DNA from: Sclerotiophoma versabilis
Taxonomy: Eukaryota > Ascomycota > Dothideomycetes > Pleosporales > Didymellaceae
Assembly: GCA_012274445.1 (NCBI GenBank)
Contig: JAAROD010000015.1
Location: 3,720,001 to 3,784,000, forward strand
DNA: 64,000 nt
Direction: 5' to 3'
Under the pieces are notes generated by a model, which made no database searches, had not been told where the DNA came from, and was given only the letters and a program-made list of their open reading frames with translations. This document shows, piece by piece, positions 46,383-56,802 of the stretch. Position 1 is the stretch's first letter. Every line of letters starts with the position of its first letter. The position numbers and the translations under genes are program-made.

Positions 46383-48113
46383 ATGAAGTTCTCTACTGCC
46401 ACCATCATCGCTTTCGTTAGTATCAGTAACGCTCTGCCCGCCCCTTACTACGAGACCGTTCCGATTTCGCTGCCTGCAACCAACAGTTCTCTTGCTATTG
46501 GGAGTATCACAACCGGCACTGCAACTTTACCATACCAGGACAGCCAGAGCACCCAGCCTACTGCACCCGCGGGTGAACCAGGAGGCAATGAGACTCAAAC
46601 TCACTATTCATCTGTGCGACCCAGTATCCCAGTTGCTACCCAGCCCAGTGGGGATCTAGGCGATGGCTCTGGTGGGGGTCTGGACCTTGGAGGTCTCATC
46701 AGTGGTCTTCTCGGTGGCGCTAAGCTGCCCGGTCTTGACATTGGTGCTGGCGGAGGCCTCAACCTGCAGGGCGTTCTAGGTGGTCTTACAGGTCTCCTGC
46801 GTGGAAATGGTTATCTTGACGGCTCCGGACATCTCGATATCGATGGCTTACTCGACGGTCTGAAAGGCACTCTCGCGGGTCTTCCTGGCGGTGCGGAATT
46901 AGGTGCCTTTTGTGATCAGCTCAAGATCACCCTTAGCGAATCCGGAAACATCGATCCCAGCAGTCTAGTCTATGGGCTTGAAGGCCTACTTAGCGGATCT
47001 GGGAAAGCTGATTTTGGTGCAGCCCTTGGTATCGACGTCGGTGGTTTGGTTGATGGTCTTAAACTTCTGCTTAATGCCTCAGTCAGTGGCTCTGGAGGCC
47101 TTGAAATCAACGCCCTAGTTGACCAACTCGAAGGCTTCCTCAGCGGAGCTGGCCATCTCGACCTGAGCGTCGGAGTCGGACTTGCCTTCCACGGCGTCAT
47201 TGCTCAGCTCAAGGATATTCTGAGCGCTTCTGGATCGGTCGTTCTCGACATCGGCGGCGTAGTTGACGCTCTCGGTGGTCTTCTTAGCGGCTCACTCGAC
47301 CTGAACAGCTTCCTTGCCGTATGCGCTAAGCTACCTGGCGGCGAGTTGTTTCTCAGCTTGTGTGGTCAGCTCATAGACATCTTCGGTGGACTTGGAATTG
47401 ATCTAAACGCCATCGTCAGTCAGCTCACTGGCGTTCTTAGCGGAGTTCTTGGCGGTTCTATCGAAGTTGCCGGTTCCATCCTCGCAGATGGGCTCCTCGA
47501 TCTTAATGGTTTACTCAGTGCTCTTGGCAAGGTGGTTGGAGGACTTGATGCTGGTGCTCAGGTTGGCGCTGGCGCTCAAGTTGGTGCTGGTGTTCAGGTC
47601 GGTGCTGGCGCTCAGGTCGGCGCTGGTGCTCAGGTCGGCGCTGATGTTCATGCTGGCGCTGGTGTTAAGGTCGGCGCTGATGTTCATGCTGGCGCTGGTG
47701 TTCAGGTCGGTGCTGGCGCTCAGGTCGGCGCTGGTGTTCAGGTCGGTGCTGGCGCTCAGGTCGGCGCTGGTGTTCAGGTCGGCGCTGATGTTCATGCTGG
47801 CGCTGGTGTTCAGGTCGGTGCTGGAGCTCAGGTCGGCGCTGGTGTTCATGCTGGCGCTGGTGTTCAGGTCGGTGCTGGAGCTCAGGTCGGCGCTGGTGTT
47901 CAGGTTGGCGCTGATGTTCATGCTGGCGCTGGTGCTCAGGTCGGCGCTGGTGCTCAGGCTGATGCTAGTGCTGGTGTTCAGGTTGGTGCTCAGGTCGGTG
48001 CTGACGTTCACGCTGGTACTAGTGTTCATGCTGGTGTTAGCGCTGAGGTTGGTGCTAGTAGCCAGGTTAACGTTAACGGCAAAATTCGTAGCGGTCTTAT
48101 CTTAGACATCTAG
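46383..48113 (+). CDS. Secreted Gly-rich hexapeptide-repeat protein, 576 residues
   Basis: It is a single exon; ATG 46383 is in good context and followed by a signal peptide (MKFSTATIIAFVSISNA). Residues 20-95 are Thr/Pro/Ser-rich. Residues 100-390 contain degenerate Gly/Leu/Asp repeats of 30-45 residues (IDGLLDGLKGTL, VDGLKLLLNAS, VDQLEGFLSGAG) with a few Cys. Residues 392-523 are 22 exact hexapeptides of the form (V/A)(Q/H/K)(V/A)GA(G/D), encoded by 18-bp DNA repeats, followed by about seven decayed units. Read as V-G-A-x-(A/V)-Q, the unit fits the left-handed beta-helix hexapeptide rule. No known family is recognised; a cell-wall or surface protein is likely. The stop lies only about 20 bp before RIP-degraded DNA, so the C-terminus may have been cut by an insertion. 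Confidence 0.85.
   Translation: MKFSTATIIAFVSISNALPAPYYETVPISLPATNSSLAIGSITTGTATLPYQDSQSTQPTAPAGEPGGNETQTHYSSVRPSIPVATQPSGDLGDGSGGGLDLGGLISGLLGGAKLPGLDIGAGGGLNLQGVLGGLTGLLRGNGYLDGSGHLDIDGLLDGLKGTLAGLPGGAELGAFCDQLKITLSESGNIDPSSLVYGLEGLLSGSGKADFGAALGIDVGGLVDGLKLLLNASVSGSGGLEINALVDQLEGFLSGAGHLDLSVGVGLAFHGVIAQLKDILSASGSVVLDIGGVVDALGGLLSGSLDLNSFLAVCAKLPGGELFLSLCGQLIDIFGGLGIDLNAIVSQLTGVLSGVLGGSIEVAGSILADGLLDLNGLLSALGKVVGGLDAGAQVGAGAQVGAGVQVGAGAQVGAGAQVGADVHAGAGVKVGADVHAGAGVQVGAGAQVGAGVQVGAGAQVGAGVQVGADVHAGAGVQVGAGAQVGAGVHAGAGVQVGAGAQVGAGVQVGADVHAGAGAQVGAGAQADASAGVQVGAQVGADVHAGTSVHAGVSAEVGASSQVNVNGKIRSGLILDI
47556..48076 (+). repeat. 18-bp coding minisatellite
   Basis: Twenty-two in-frame 18-bp units occupy 47556-47951, based on CAGGTCGGTGCTGGCGCT-like sequence, with degenerate units to about 48076. 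The repeat encodes the hexapeptide array of the secreted protein. Confidence 0.93.
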
Positions 48114-48129
48114 TTACGTAGCCTATTTA

Positions 48130-48530
48130 GCTGCAACTACTAATTACAGATGCTCTATATAAGCTGCTAGAATATTAGTTTTTAGTTTCTTTTTAAACTA
48201 CTTAAATAAGTTTTTTTACTTAATATTAATAAAAAGGTATAATATATATTATAGGCAAGTAGTATATAACATACCCTATAGGTAAGTAAGCTAATAGGTA
48301 AGTAAACTACTTTTACTTAGCCTCTACTAAAGTACACTTTCTATACTAATATCTTAATAATAACCTATTATTAACACGTTTTAGAAAGCTTAGGTATAGC
48401 TTATACTTTAAGCTCTTAAATAAGATATAAATCTCTTCTAGTAATATACTATAGCTATCTATAAGGTGCCTTAAAGTATACTAAGCTATTAATATACTAG
48501 ATAACCTTTATAAGGTAATTCTATACCTAA
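48130..48530. repeat. Pogo-like terminal fragment
   Basis: From about 48266 the sequence resembles the inverted terminal repeat and subterminal region of the Fot1-like elements (CCCTATAGGTAAGTAAGC, then ACTTTTACTTAGCC). It is RIP-degraded and begins just after the secreted-protein gene. Confidence 0.65.
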
Positions 48531-49676
48531 TATTAAGAGTTAAAGTAGCCTTCTAATAAGTATACATTTATTCTATACTATAGAAGTAGAAAGATAGAGA
48601 AGAAAGAAGGAATTATTTCTTCTTATATAAGATATAGTAAGATACTAAGCTATGCTCTGTAATTACGTATATAGGTTTAGTACGTAGTCTTATATACTTA
48701 GAGCTTAGCCTATTATAATACTTCTCTTCTTTACTTTAATACATTTACTTATACGTAAAACTTAGAGTAGTAATATAATAGTAAAATAGTTGCCTATAGG
48801 CTACTATTCTTAAAATAAGGTATAGTATCTAAATTAGGTAATCTAGGTTTTACTATAGGGCTATATTCTTATTATATGCATGCTTCTTTACTTATACTTA
48901 TATAGTACTAGCTAATTACAGTCTATTTATATACAGCTCTAGTACTAGTAGTAGTTCTAATTAGTTATATTACCTTATCTTATAACTTAACTTATAATTA
49001 CTTTTCTATATAGTAACTATTAGTCTATTAACTTTACCTTTAAGACCTTTATAGTCTTAGTAAAGGTATATAGGTCTAAGTCTTCTATATAAACTATATA
49101 GACTCTTCTCTAAAAGCTCTTTTCTTTCTTTATCTTATACTTAACTTATTAATTATTCTATAGGTTTTATATACTTTTCTAGAAGTTTTCTTCTTTAATA
49201 ATCTTCTACTTCTATATATTATTATATCTACTCCTACTTATAGTATATAGAGTTCTAGTAGCTAGCTAAGTAGTAGCCTTAACTATTTTTAAGGTTCTAC
49301 TAGTAGCTTTGTAAACAGTACTTACTCTACTATCTTTAACTACCTTATTAATATTACTTACTAGCTTATTACTTATATAACTACTAGAAGTATTATTTTA
49401 GCTAATATTAATATTTCTTAAGGTTCTGCTAACTTTAACTAGCACTATACTATATAGTATATTATAGATAAGGCTATTACTAATAAGCTCTACTAGGTTC
49501 TTATATTTACTTCTATATAGTACTCTTCTCTTTTATAGTCTTTTTCTTTACTAATATTCTATATATATTAATATCTATTATATTACTAACTACTTTTTCT
49601 ACCTTTATAACTAGTCTCTATATAATACTATTTTTAGTTCTAGAGTTTATAATTACTTTTCTATTATTACTTATAT
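48531..49676. repeat. Right arm of the 1.14-kb inverted repeat
   Basis: It is the reverse complement of 41921-43060, similarly AT-rich. The two arms bracket the 43.1-48.5 kb island. Confidence 0.75.
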
Positions 49677-50756
49677 AACTATTTATACTTATTAGCTACT
49701 TACCTAGTACCTCTTCTATCTTAAGGTCTTTATTATTTACTTTTATAGTACTATTAACCTTACTAGTTATACTAATAACTATACTACTGCTATTTAAGGT
49801 AAGAAGATATTTATAGCTTTTCTTAGCTGCGTATCTATTACTAGATAGTAGAATAGAGCTTATTCTAACTATATATAGAGTAATAGTAGTACTTATCACT
49901 ACTTTACTAACTCTTATATAAGTACTTCTTCTAAGTCTACTAATAGTACTTCTAGTACCTTTAGTTATTCTAGTAGATAGGCTATTACAGCCTTTATAGA
50001 GAAAGAATACTTTAGTAATACTAAGTAGGCTCTTAGTAGTATATATAGTTCTTTTATATAGTTAATATTTATAATATAGGTAAGGTTTTTTTTTTAGTTT
50101 TTAGATAGTTTTCTTATAAGTAGCTATATACCTCTTATATAAGCTATCTAACTTCTATAGGCTTTAGTATTAATAAAATTATTTCTTAGCTTCTAACTTA
50201 GAGCTTTATAGCCTACCTACTTAACTTAATATTATAGTTAATTATTTTATATATATTTATTAATAATACCTTTAATAAGGTATTCTAGGTATTTCTCTTA
50301 GTCTTTATCTTATATAATAACTACTTTTAGTACTTAATTATTATATTAAAAAGGTAGTAGGTTAGTTATAGTAGGTTATAGTAAATTAATATAGTAGAAC
50401 TTAGTCTACTATAAAATATTAAGTTTAACCTAGTAAAGGTCTTATATATAGGCTACTTAGAACTTTCTATTTTTCTAATCTAGCTTTTTACTAGGTCTAT
50501 TAGTCTAAATATTCTTTAGGTTTAGCTAAACCTAGTCTTTAACTTAGTATTTAGGTGCTAGTTATCTTATATAGTTAGCCTAAGCTTTCTATTATTATTA
50601 AAAGTATATTATTACTAAAATTACCTAGTTTACTACTTAGTATAAGGTCTATATAATTATTTTAGCCTACTTCTTTAAATCTATTATATAATCTATTAGG
50701 TTACCTTTAGCTAGGTTATTTAGTAGGTTTAGAAAGAATAGTATATTCTTAAACCT
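49677..50756. repeat. AT-rich RIP-degraded segment without a left counterpart
   Basis: This 1.08-kb segment lies between the right inverted-repeat arm and the right Fot1-like element; on the left the two abut directly. No protein is readable. Confidence 0.5.
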
Positions 50757-52625
50757 ATAATATACCTAATAGGTAAGCTAGTTAATAGGTAAGTTAGTTA
50801 CTTTTACTAAGCTCTTACTAAAGTTATATCTTTATACTAATACCTTAATAATAACTTAATATTAATATATTAAGAGAAGTATAAATATAGCTTATACTTT
50901 AAGCTCTTAAATAAAATATAAATCTTACTTAGTAATATGCTCTAGCTATTTACAGAGTCTTTTAAATAATACTAAGTAACTAATATATAGAATAACCTTT
51001 ACGCGCTAATTCTATAGCTAACTTATAGAGGCTAGATAATAATAAAAAGAAAGTAATTATTAAGTATATACTTAAGCTAAACGCGTAAGAATTTAGCCTC
51101 TAGCTAGTAGATATAGCTGCTATAGCTAATTCTCTATATACTAAGTATAATCTAGGCTCTATTAGCATAAACTAGCCTAGTATATTTATTAAGCGTTAAC
51201 TAGAGCTTAAAGTAAAGTTTAATTATAAGTATAACTATAAGTAAGCCTTTTATAAGAATTTAGAGGTTATATAGAGCTAGTTTAGCCTAGTAGCTAATAT
51301 TAAAGCTAAGTATAGTATCTAAAATAAAAATATATATAAGTTTAATAAGACTAGCTTTATAATAGGCTAGATCTTTTTAGAAGTAGTTATTATAGCTTTA
51401 GAAAGATAAAAAAGGCTAAAAATAGTCTAGTAAGGTAACTAAAAGTAGATAATAGTTAGATAAAATATTAATATAAAAGAATAGGCTATTCTACTCTTTA
51501 TTATCTTTAAGGTTTACTACTACCTTTCTAGCTAGTATAAGAAAGAAAACCTACTCTAGAATTAGGTTATTAGAGTCTCTAGTAATAGCTAGACTACTAA
51601 TAAGCTTAGTCTTAAGTAGTTAAAGCACTTTAACACGTATATAAAAGGGATACTATTAGTACCTACTAACTACTAGTTATTAATAGCTATAAAAGCTATA
51701 ACTTACTTAAATTCGAGTAATACTATAAGAATAATAAGATTATTACTATATATATACCTTTCTACTTATTATACCTTCTATAGCTACTTAATATAGGTTA
51801 TTTTTCTTCTGTAAAGAAGGTATATAGGCACTAAGCTAAAATACTTATATATAACTAGATTACCTACTTTATTAAAACTAAGTTTCTTCTTTACTTTAAA
51901 GTAGCCTATAATATAGTCTTTACTTTTAGTAATATTTAAAAAGAGTTCTAAAGTACTAGATTAGTTCTATTTAACCTAGAATAGGTTATTTTAACTCTTA
52001 ATATAAAGCTGCAGACTCTATTACTACTACTCTCTACTAATAATAAGCTCTAGTAGTTGTAAACCTCTAGTAATACTCTAGAATTTAGGTTTTAATTAAC
52101 TTTAATTTAAGAGAAGTATAAGAAGTAGCAGAGTAGCTTACCTAGTTCTATTCTAAGCGCGCTTAAGCATTATGCAAAGAAGGGAGTAATTTTATCCTAT
52201 AAGCTAGTTTTAGCTAAATAGGAAATTAGTAAGCTTTAAGCAGCTAATAAGGCTACTATATAATAAAAATTATATAAAAGAAAGTAGGTTTAGAAAGAAG
52301 AAACCTTAATTATTAGAAATAGGTAGTAACTAGCAGCTCTAAAGAAGTTTAGGGCGCATAGTAATAGAAAGAAGCTAAAGAAGTAAGTGCGTGCTAAAGA
52401 GAGTAAACTATTCTAATAATACTATAGATAGTATAACTAGATAGAATATAATATATAAATATATAAAACTAAAGTAGAAGAGGGATTTAAGTAATATTAT
52501 AGCTTGTTTTACTTTATACAGCGCTGATTTATAGTATTTTAGGCTATAATAGAAGAGAGTTTAGTAGAGGCTTAGTAAAAGTAACTAACTTACCTATTAA
52601 CTAGCTTACTTATTAAGTATATTAT
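50757..52625 (+). mobile_element. Fot1/pogo-like DNA transposon, right copy, RIP-degraded
   Basis: It is about 1.87 kb with roughly 54-bp inverted terminal repeats: ATAATATACCTAATAGGT at the left and its near-complement ending at 52625. On the plus strand a degraded DDE transposase is readable. A segment FIKR-stop-LELKVKFNYKYNYK precedes NIYKFNKTSFIIG, which corresponds to the conserved DIYNFDETGF motif with Asp and Glu codons changed to Asn and Lys. Many TAG/TAA codons make it inactive. Confidence 0.85.
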
Positions 52626-54900
52626 TAAAGAAAAAAGAGTAAGGCTTTAGTTATTAAGTTTATATAGGTGTTAAGTATTAGTTCTAGTATTAAAGTAAGT
52701 ATAGCCTAGTTATTTTATACTTAGTTTACGTACGTATATACTACTACTTTAATATTACTATTAGCTCTCTTAGTAAGTCTATTTATTTATAAGTAGAATA
52801 TAGTAGAAAGGTTCTATTATATACCTAGAAGTTTATACACTCTTCTCTAGAGTTTACTAATAAACTAAGTACCTTTATTTAAGGTAATAAACTATAGAAG
52901 TTTATATAGTTAGTAAACTTCTTATATAAATACCTAAGTAATATTATCTACTTTAATCTTTTTTAAGAGAATTAGAATTATACTCTTACTTAGTTAGTCT
53001 TTTATAGCTATAAGGTTTATATAACCTAAGAAAAGTAAAAAACTAGTAATAAAATTAACTATAAGGTTTTACTATATATAGCTAGGTACTAGTAATAGTT
53101 ATAGGTAACTATATTTTCTTTCTTTAAAAGGTACTTTACTAATAAATATTATAGTTCTATATAAAGTAATAGTTCTTTTTACTTATCTCTAGCTAGTACT
53201 ATATTCTTACTATTATATAGTAGGTTTCTTTTCTTCTAGAGTATTCTATCTAGACTATAAGATATACTTACTATATAATACCTATATAGATAGGTTTACT
53301 ATTTAGTACCTAGGTTCTATTTCTCTACTAGAGTTTATTATTATCTATTACTATATAGTTACCTAAGAATACTACTATCTTTCTTATAATAGTATTTAGA
53401 AATCTTATACTATTCTTAATAGCTTATTATATAGCTAAGTATATCTTATTATCTTCTATAGCTTAGTTCTAGTAATAAGCTATTAAGTTATCTAAGAGTA
53501 GTAGCTAAGGTAAGGTGTTTAGTAAAATAGTATCTTCTATAGTAAGAGTAGGCATTTATATAGAAGTAGTATAGGTAAGGTTCTATTAATAGAATAGAAT
53601 AAGTATATTAAACTCTCTACTAGTAAGCTACTTATTATCTTCTTCTTAAAGTATATCTTAGTTTCTTTTTAATAGAGTATCTGCTTATATATTCTCTTTT
53701 TTTAGTTTATAGTAGATTTTAATATTACTAAACTAGAATATAATTTAGGCCTATTATATATATTTTTTAGTAAGCTTTAATTTCTTAGTAAACTACTTAA
53801 GGTTCTTATAGTTAGTAATAACTTTAAACTCTTATATACTTTAGAGTTTAGCGTTCTATTTCTATAAGTAGAAGATTACTACTAAAAGTTTTTTATTATA
53901 AATAGAGTAGTTTACTTTATAAAAGAGAAACTTTTATAAAAAATATATAACTATATAAAAGTTACTAAATATATCTTCTTATAAGAAGGTAGTACCTATA
54001 GTAAAGCTAAAGAAATTATATTTAACTATAGCCTTTTCTTTTAAGTTTAAAGTAGTAAGTACTTTATCTAATAGAAAGGCTTCTTTTAAGGCTGAAAAGG
54101 CTTACTCTTACTTCTTTTTTTATTAAAATAGTAAGTTTTTCTTTATAAGCTATATAAGTAGCTTAAATAAAGTAGTAAAGTCTTTAATAAACTTTTTATA
54201 GAAATTAGTAAATTCTAAGAACCTTTATATACTCTTAATAGTAGTTAGAGCTTACTACTTCTTAATTACTTATACTTTTTTAGAAATTATAGAAATTCTC
54301 TTTTTAGCCTTTAGAATAAAGCTAAGGTACTTTATATATTAGATATTAAATTTATACTTATTAAGTTCTAAGTATAGGCTAGCGTTTTATAGGTATTTAA
54401 TTACTTATTATATATATATATAATATTTTCTATAGAAACTTCTTAGTAAAAATAAGAATATTATTTAAGTATATAAAGGTAAAGTTATCTAGAAAGTCTC
54501 TTAAGGCCTAGTTAGTATACTTAACCTAGAGAATATATATATTTAGGCCTAAATATTACTAAGATAAGTATAGTATTAGAGTTATATAGCTAAATTAGGC
54601 CTACTATAAAGAGTAAATATAGTACTCTTTATCTTTTCTATTATACTATAACTTTTATTTTTATATTTTCTTACCTATATTACTATACTTAAAGTAATCT
54701 TAGAGTTTCTTTAGAGTAGAGTAAATTTACTACTATAAGTATAAGGTTCTGCTAGAATATATAGCTACCTATAATATTAACTATAATATATTACTATAAG
54801 TAACTATATATAAGTAAAATAACTATTAATAATATATAAATATACTTCTACTATTTCTAGTACTATTAGGTACTAGTTTATAAAAAGTATTCTATAAGTA
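52626..54900 (-). mobile_element. Gypsy retrotransposon fragment, RIP-degraded
   Basis: On the minus strand degraded Gypsy pol is readable. At about 54477-54451 FIYLNNILIFTK corresponds to the reverse-transcriptase YLDDILI box. Next comes EFTNFYKKFIKDF near 54.2 kb, then RNase H segments YSIYNKELL and NYKNLKYFTKKLKL near 53.9-53.8 kb. Stops are frequent and both catalytic Asp codons are changed to Asn. LTRs were not found. Confidence 0.8.
53345..53940. repeat. Direct repeat with the window end (Gypsy copy 1)
   Basis: It aligns with 63405-64000 at a constant offset of 10060 bp, differing mainly by transitions. Confidence 0.85.
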
Positions 54901-56303
54901 TATAGAATATTAATATATATCTATATAACTAGTATAGTATAGTAAGTAAAAAGAGAAAATCTATTATAGAGTACTACTACTACTAGTAGATTACTATACT
55001 ATAAGATATTAAGCTGCTTATACTATTAAGATTGCTAATTAAGTAGCTAAGTAAGCTATTAAATATCTACTAATATAGAATTACTAGTAACTATAGCTTC
55101 TATACTATAAATAAGATTAGAATATAAAAGTACTATAATAATATATACTAGATAGCTTAAAGTAGTAAAGATATTAGACTTTATAAGAAGGTTAAGGTAT
55201 AAATATTCTTCTAAACTAGTAGGCTCTAGTAATACTTTATTATTAAAGTAGTAGATAATAATTATATACTATCTAATACCTATAAGATAATAAATATTAT
55301 TAAAGAGTAGCTAGTAGAGTAGAAGCTAATAAAATATATATATAAAAAGAAAGTATAGATTATAGATACTAAAGTTATAAAGATAGATAAAACTAGCTAG
55401 TTTAAGTAAATAGGCTAGCTAGAGTACTTTACTAACTATAATTTAATATATCTTATATATTAGACCTAGCTACTTAATTAAAGTAAGAAGAAGCTATAGT
55501 AAGTAGTAAAGCTAATAGAGCTACTAGTAGAAAGAAGTATTAAGAGGCTATTAATACTTATATAAGAAATAAAGTAGTAGCTAAGAAGTATAAAGTAATA
55601 GAAAATTAATTAGCAGCCTATAGCTTAATTATAGAACCTAAAGAGTTAGGCCTACTATACTAGCTATATAGTTAAGTTTATCTACTATACTTTATACTTT
55701 ATAGCTAATATAAAAGTAAGAATAGTAGTATAGAATAGTAGTAATAAAAGTAGTAATAAAGATAATAAAGGTAGTAAAGATAGCTTAGAAGAAGAAAAGA
55801 AAGAGAATAATAGTAATAATATTAATATCTTCTCTAATACTAATAGTAGCTAACTTATAAATAATCTAAGTAGTAGTAGCTAAAGAAAAAAGAACTTAAT
55901 AGAAAATATATATAAGCTATTCTAGTAGATAGTTAAGTAAAAGAAGCTTATAGTAGTAATATAGAGAATATTAAATAGTAATACTAATAGTAGTAATAAA
56001 GTATAGTATAATACTTAGTATAATACTTAGTATATTACTTAGTATAATTCTTAGCTTAAAGTACTACTTAACTTACTTATATTATTCTTCTTTATAATAA
56101 TAGGTAATAAGATATTTAGTAGTAGGCTTATTTACTTTATTACTATACTAGGTATTAATAGTAATATAAACTACTTATATATAGTAAAGAACTACTTATA
56201 TATACTAGTAGGTATAGTTTACTATATATATATACTTAGTATAGAAAAGCTACCTCTATCTATATACTATAATAAGTAAACTAATAAGAATTATTAGTAC
56301 TTC
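54901..56303. repeat. AT-rich RIP-degraded segment
   Basis: No frame is open for a useful length and no motif is recognised. It may include the gag side of the Gypsy fragment or another element. Confidence 0.5.
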
Positions 56304-56802
56304 TGTTGAAGTTGTACTTTCAAGCAAAGCTCGTAAGCACTATTCGTATTGGTTCTCAGGGATGAGCGCTGGTACAGGAAGGTCCGTAAGGGTTGGGGTT
56401 ATTGCCTAGTGAAACACCGTGGCAATAGAGGGTAACAATGAGTAGTATAGAGTAGACTATCTAGCTCGAGAGTTGGGGTCGAGATTCCAAAGACAAACTT
56501 GATTGACTAAGTTGAACACGAACCATAAGGGTTGTGTTCCTACTGACTATATACTTGCTATGGGGTAATGCTCGTTGACGAGCGACTAGGGTCAGTCCAA
56601 TGAAATACATAGCGTTGCTCGTTGACGAGCGATAACATACGATGCTCGTTGACGAGCAAGTCACGTGTGTCATGCTCGTTGACGAGCATGTCACGTGACC
56701 GTACAAAGGGAGATCCTTCCTGACTCCGCCCCTGGTTCATGGGTGAGGGCTGTGGTTGGCTACTTAATCACTGTGCCGCTTCGTCCGCACAGGATCGTAA
56801 CA
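56304..56802 (+). repeat. Putative 5' LTR of Copia element B, not RIP-degraded
   Basis: This 499-bp segment of normal composition starts TGTTGAAG and ends GTAACA (TGTT...AACA, the usual LTR ends). It directly precedes the degraded Copia body. It has a GC-box-like CCGCCCC near 56728 and four copies of a 14-bp hairpin motif. No second copy is in the window, so calling it an LTR is an inference. Confidence 0.5.
56570..56697. promoter_or_regulatory. Cluster of four identical hairpin motifs and two CACGTG sites
   Basis: GCTCGTTGACGAGC occurs exactly at 56570, 56617, 56644 and 56674. Each is a 6-bp inverted repeat around TG. The last two are interleaved with TCACGTG at 56661 and 56691, and the fourth is extended to ATGCTCGT...ACGAGCAT. 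Confidence 0.85.

Noticed and set aside
47511..48029. 172-codon minus-strand frame rich in Asn, Thr and Ser
   Set aside because: It is the antisense reading of the 18-bp coding repeat; a repeat length divisible by three keeps several frames open.
47449..48105. 218-codon plus-strand frame in another phase
   Set aside because: It is the same effect of the 18-bp repeat; the phase with signal peptide and Gly-rich repeats is the coherent one.
56570..56687. Short CRISPR-like array
   Set aside because: Four 14-bp repeats with irregular spacing in a eukaryotic LTR-like segment; no cas genes and the repeat is far too short.
56461..56706. 81-residue minus-strand frame with repeated CSSTS segments
   Set aside because: It is a translation of the repeated 14-bp hairpin motifs; no start context or domain.
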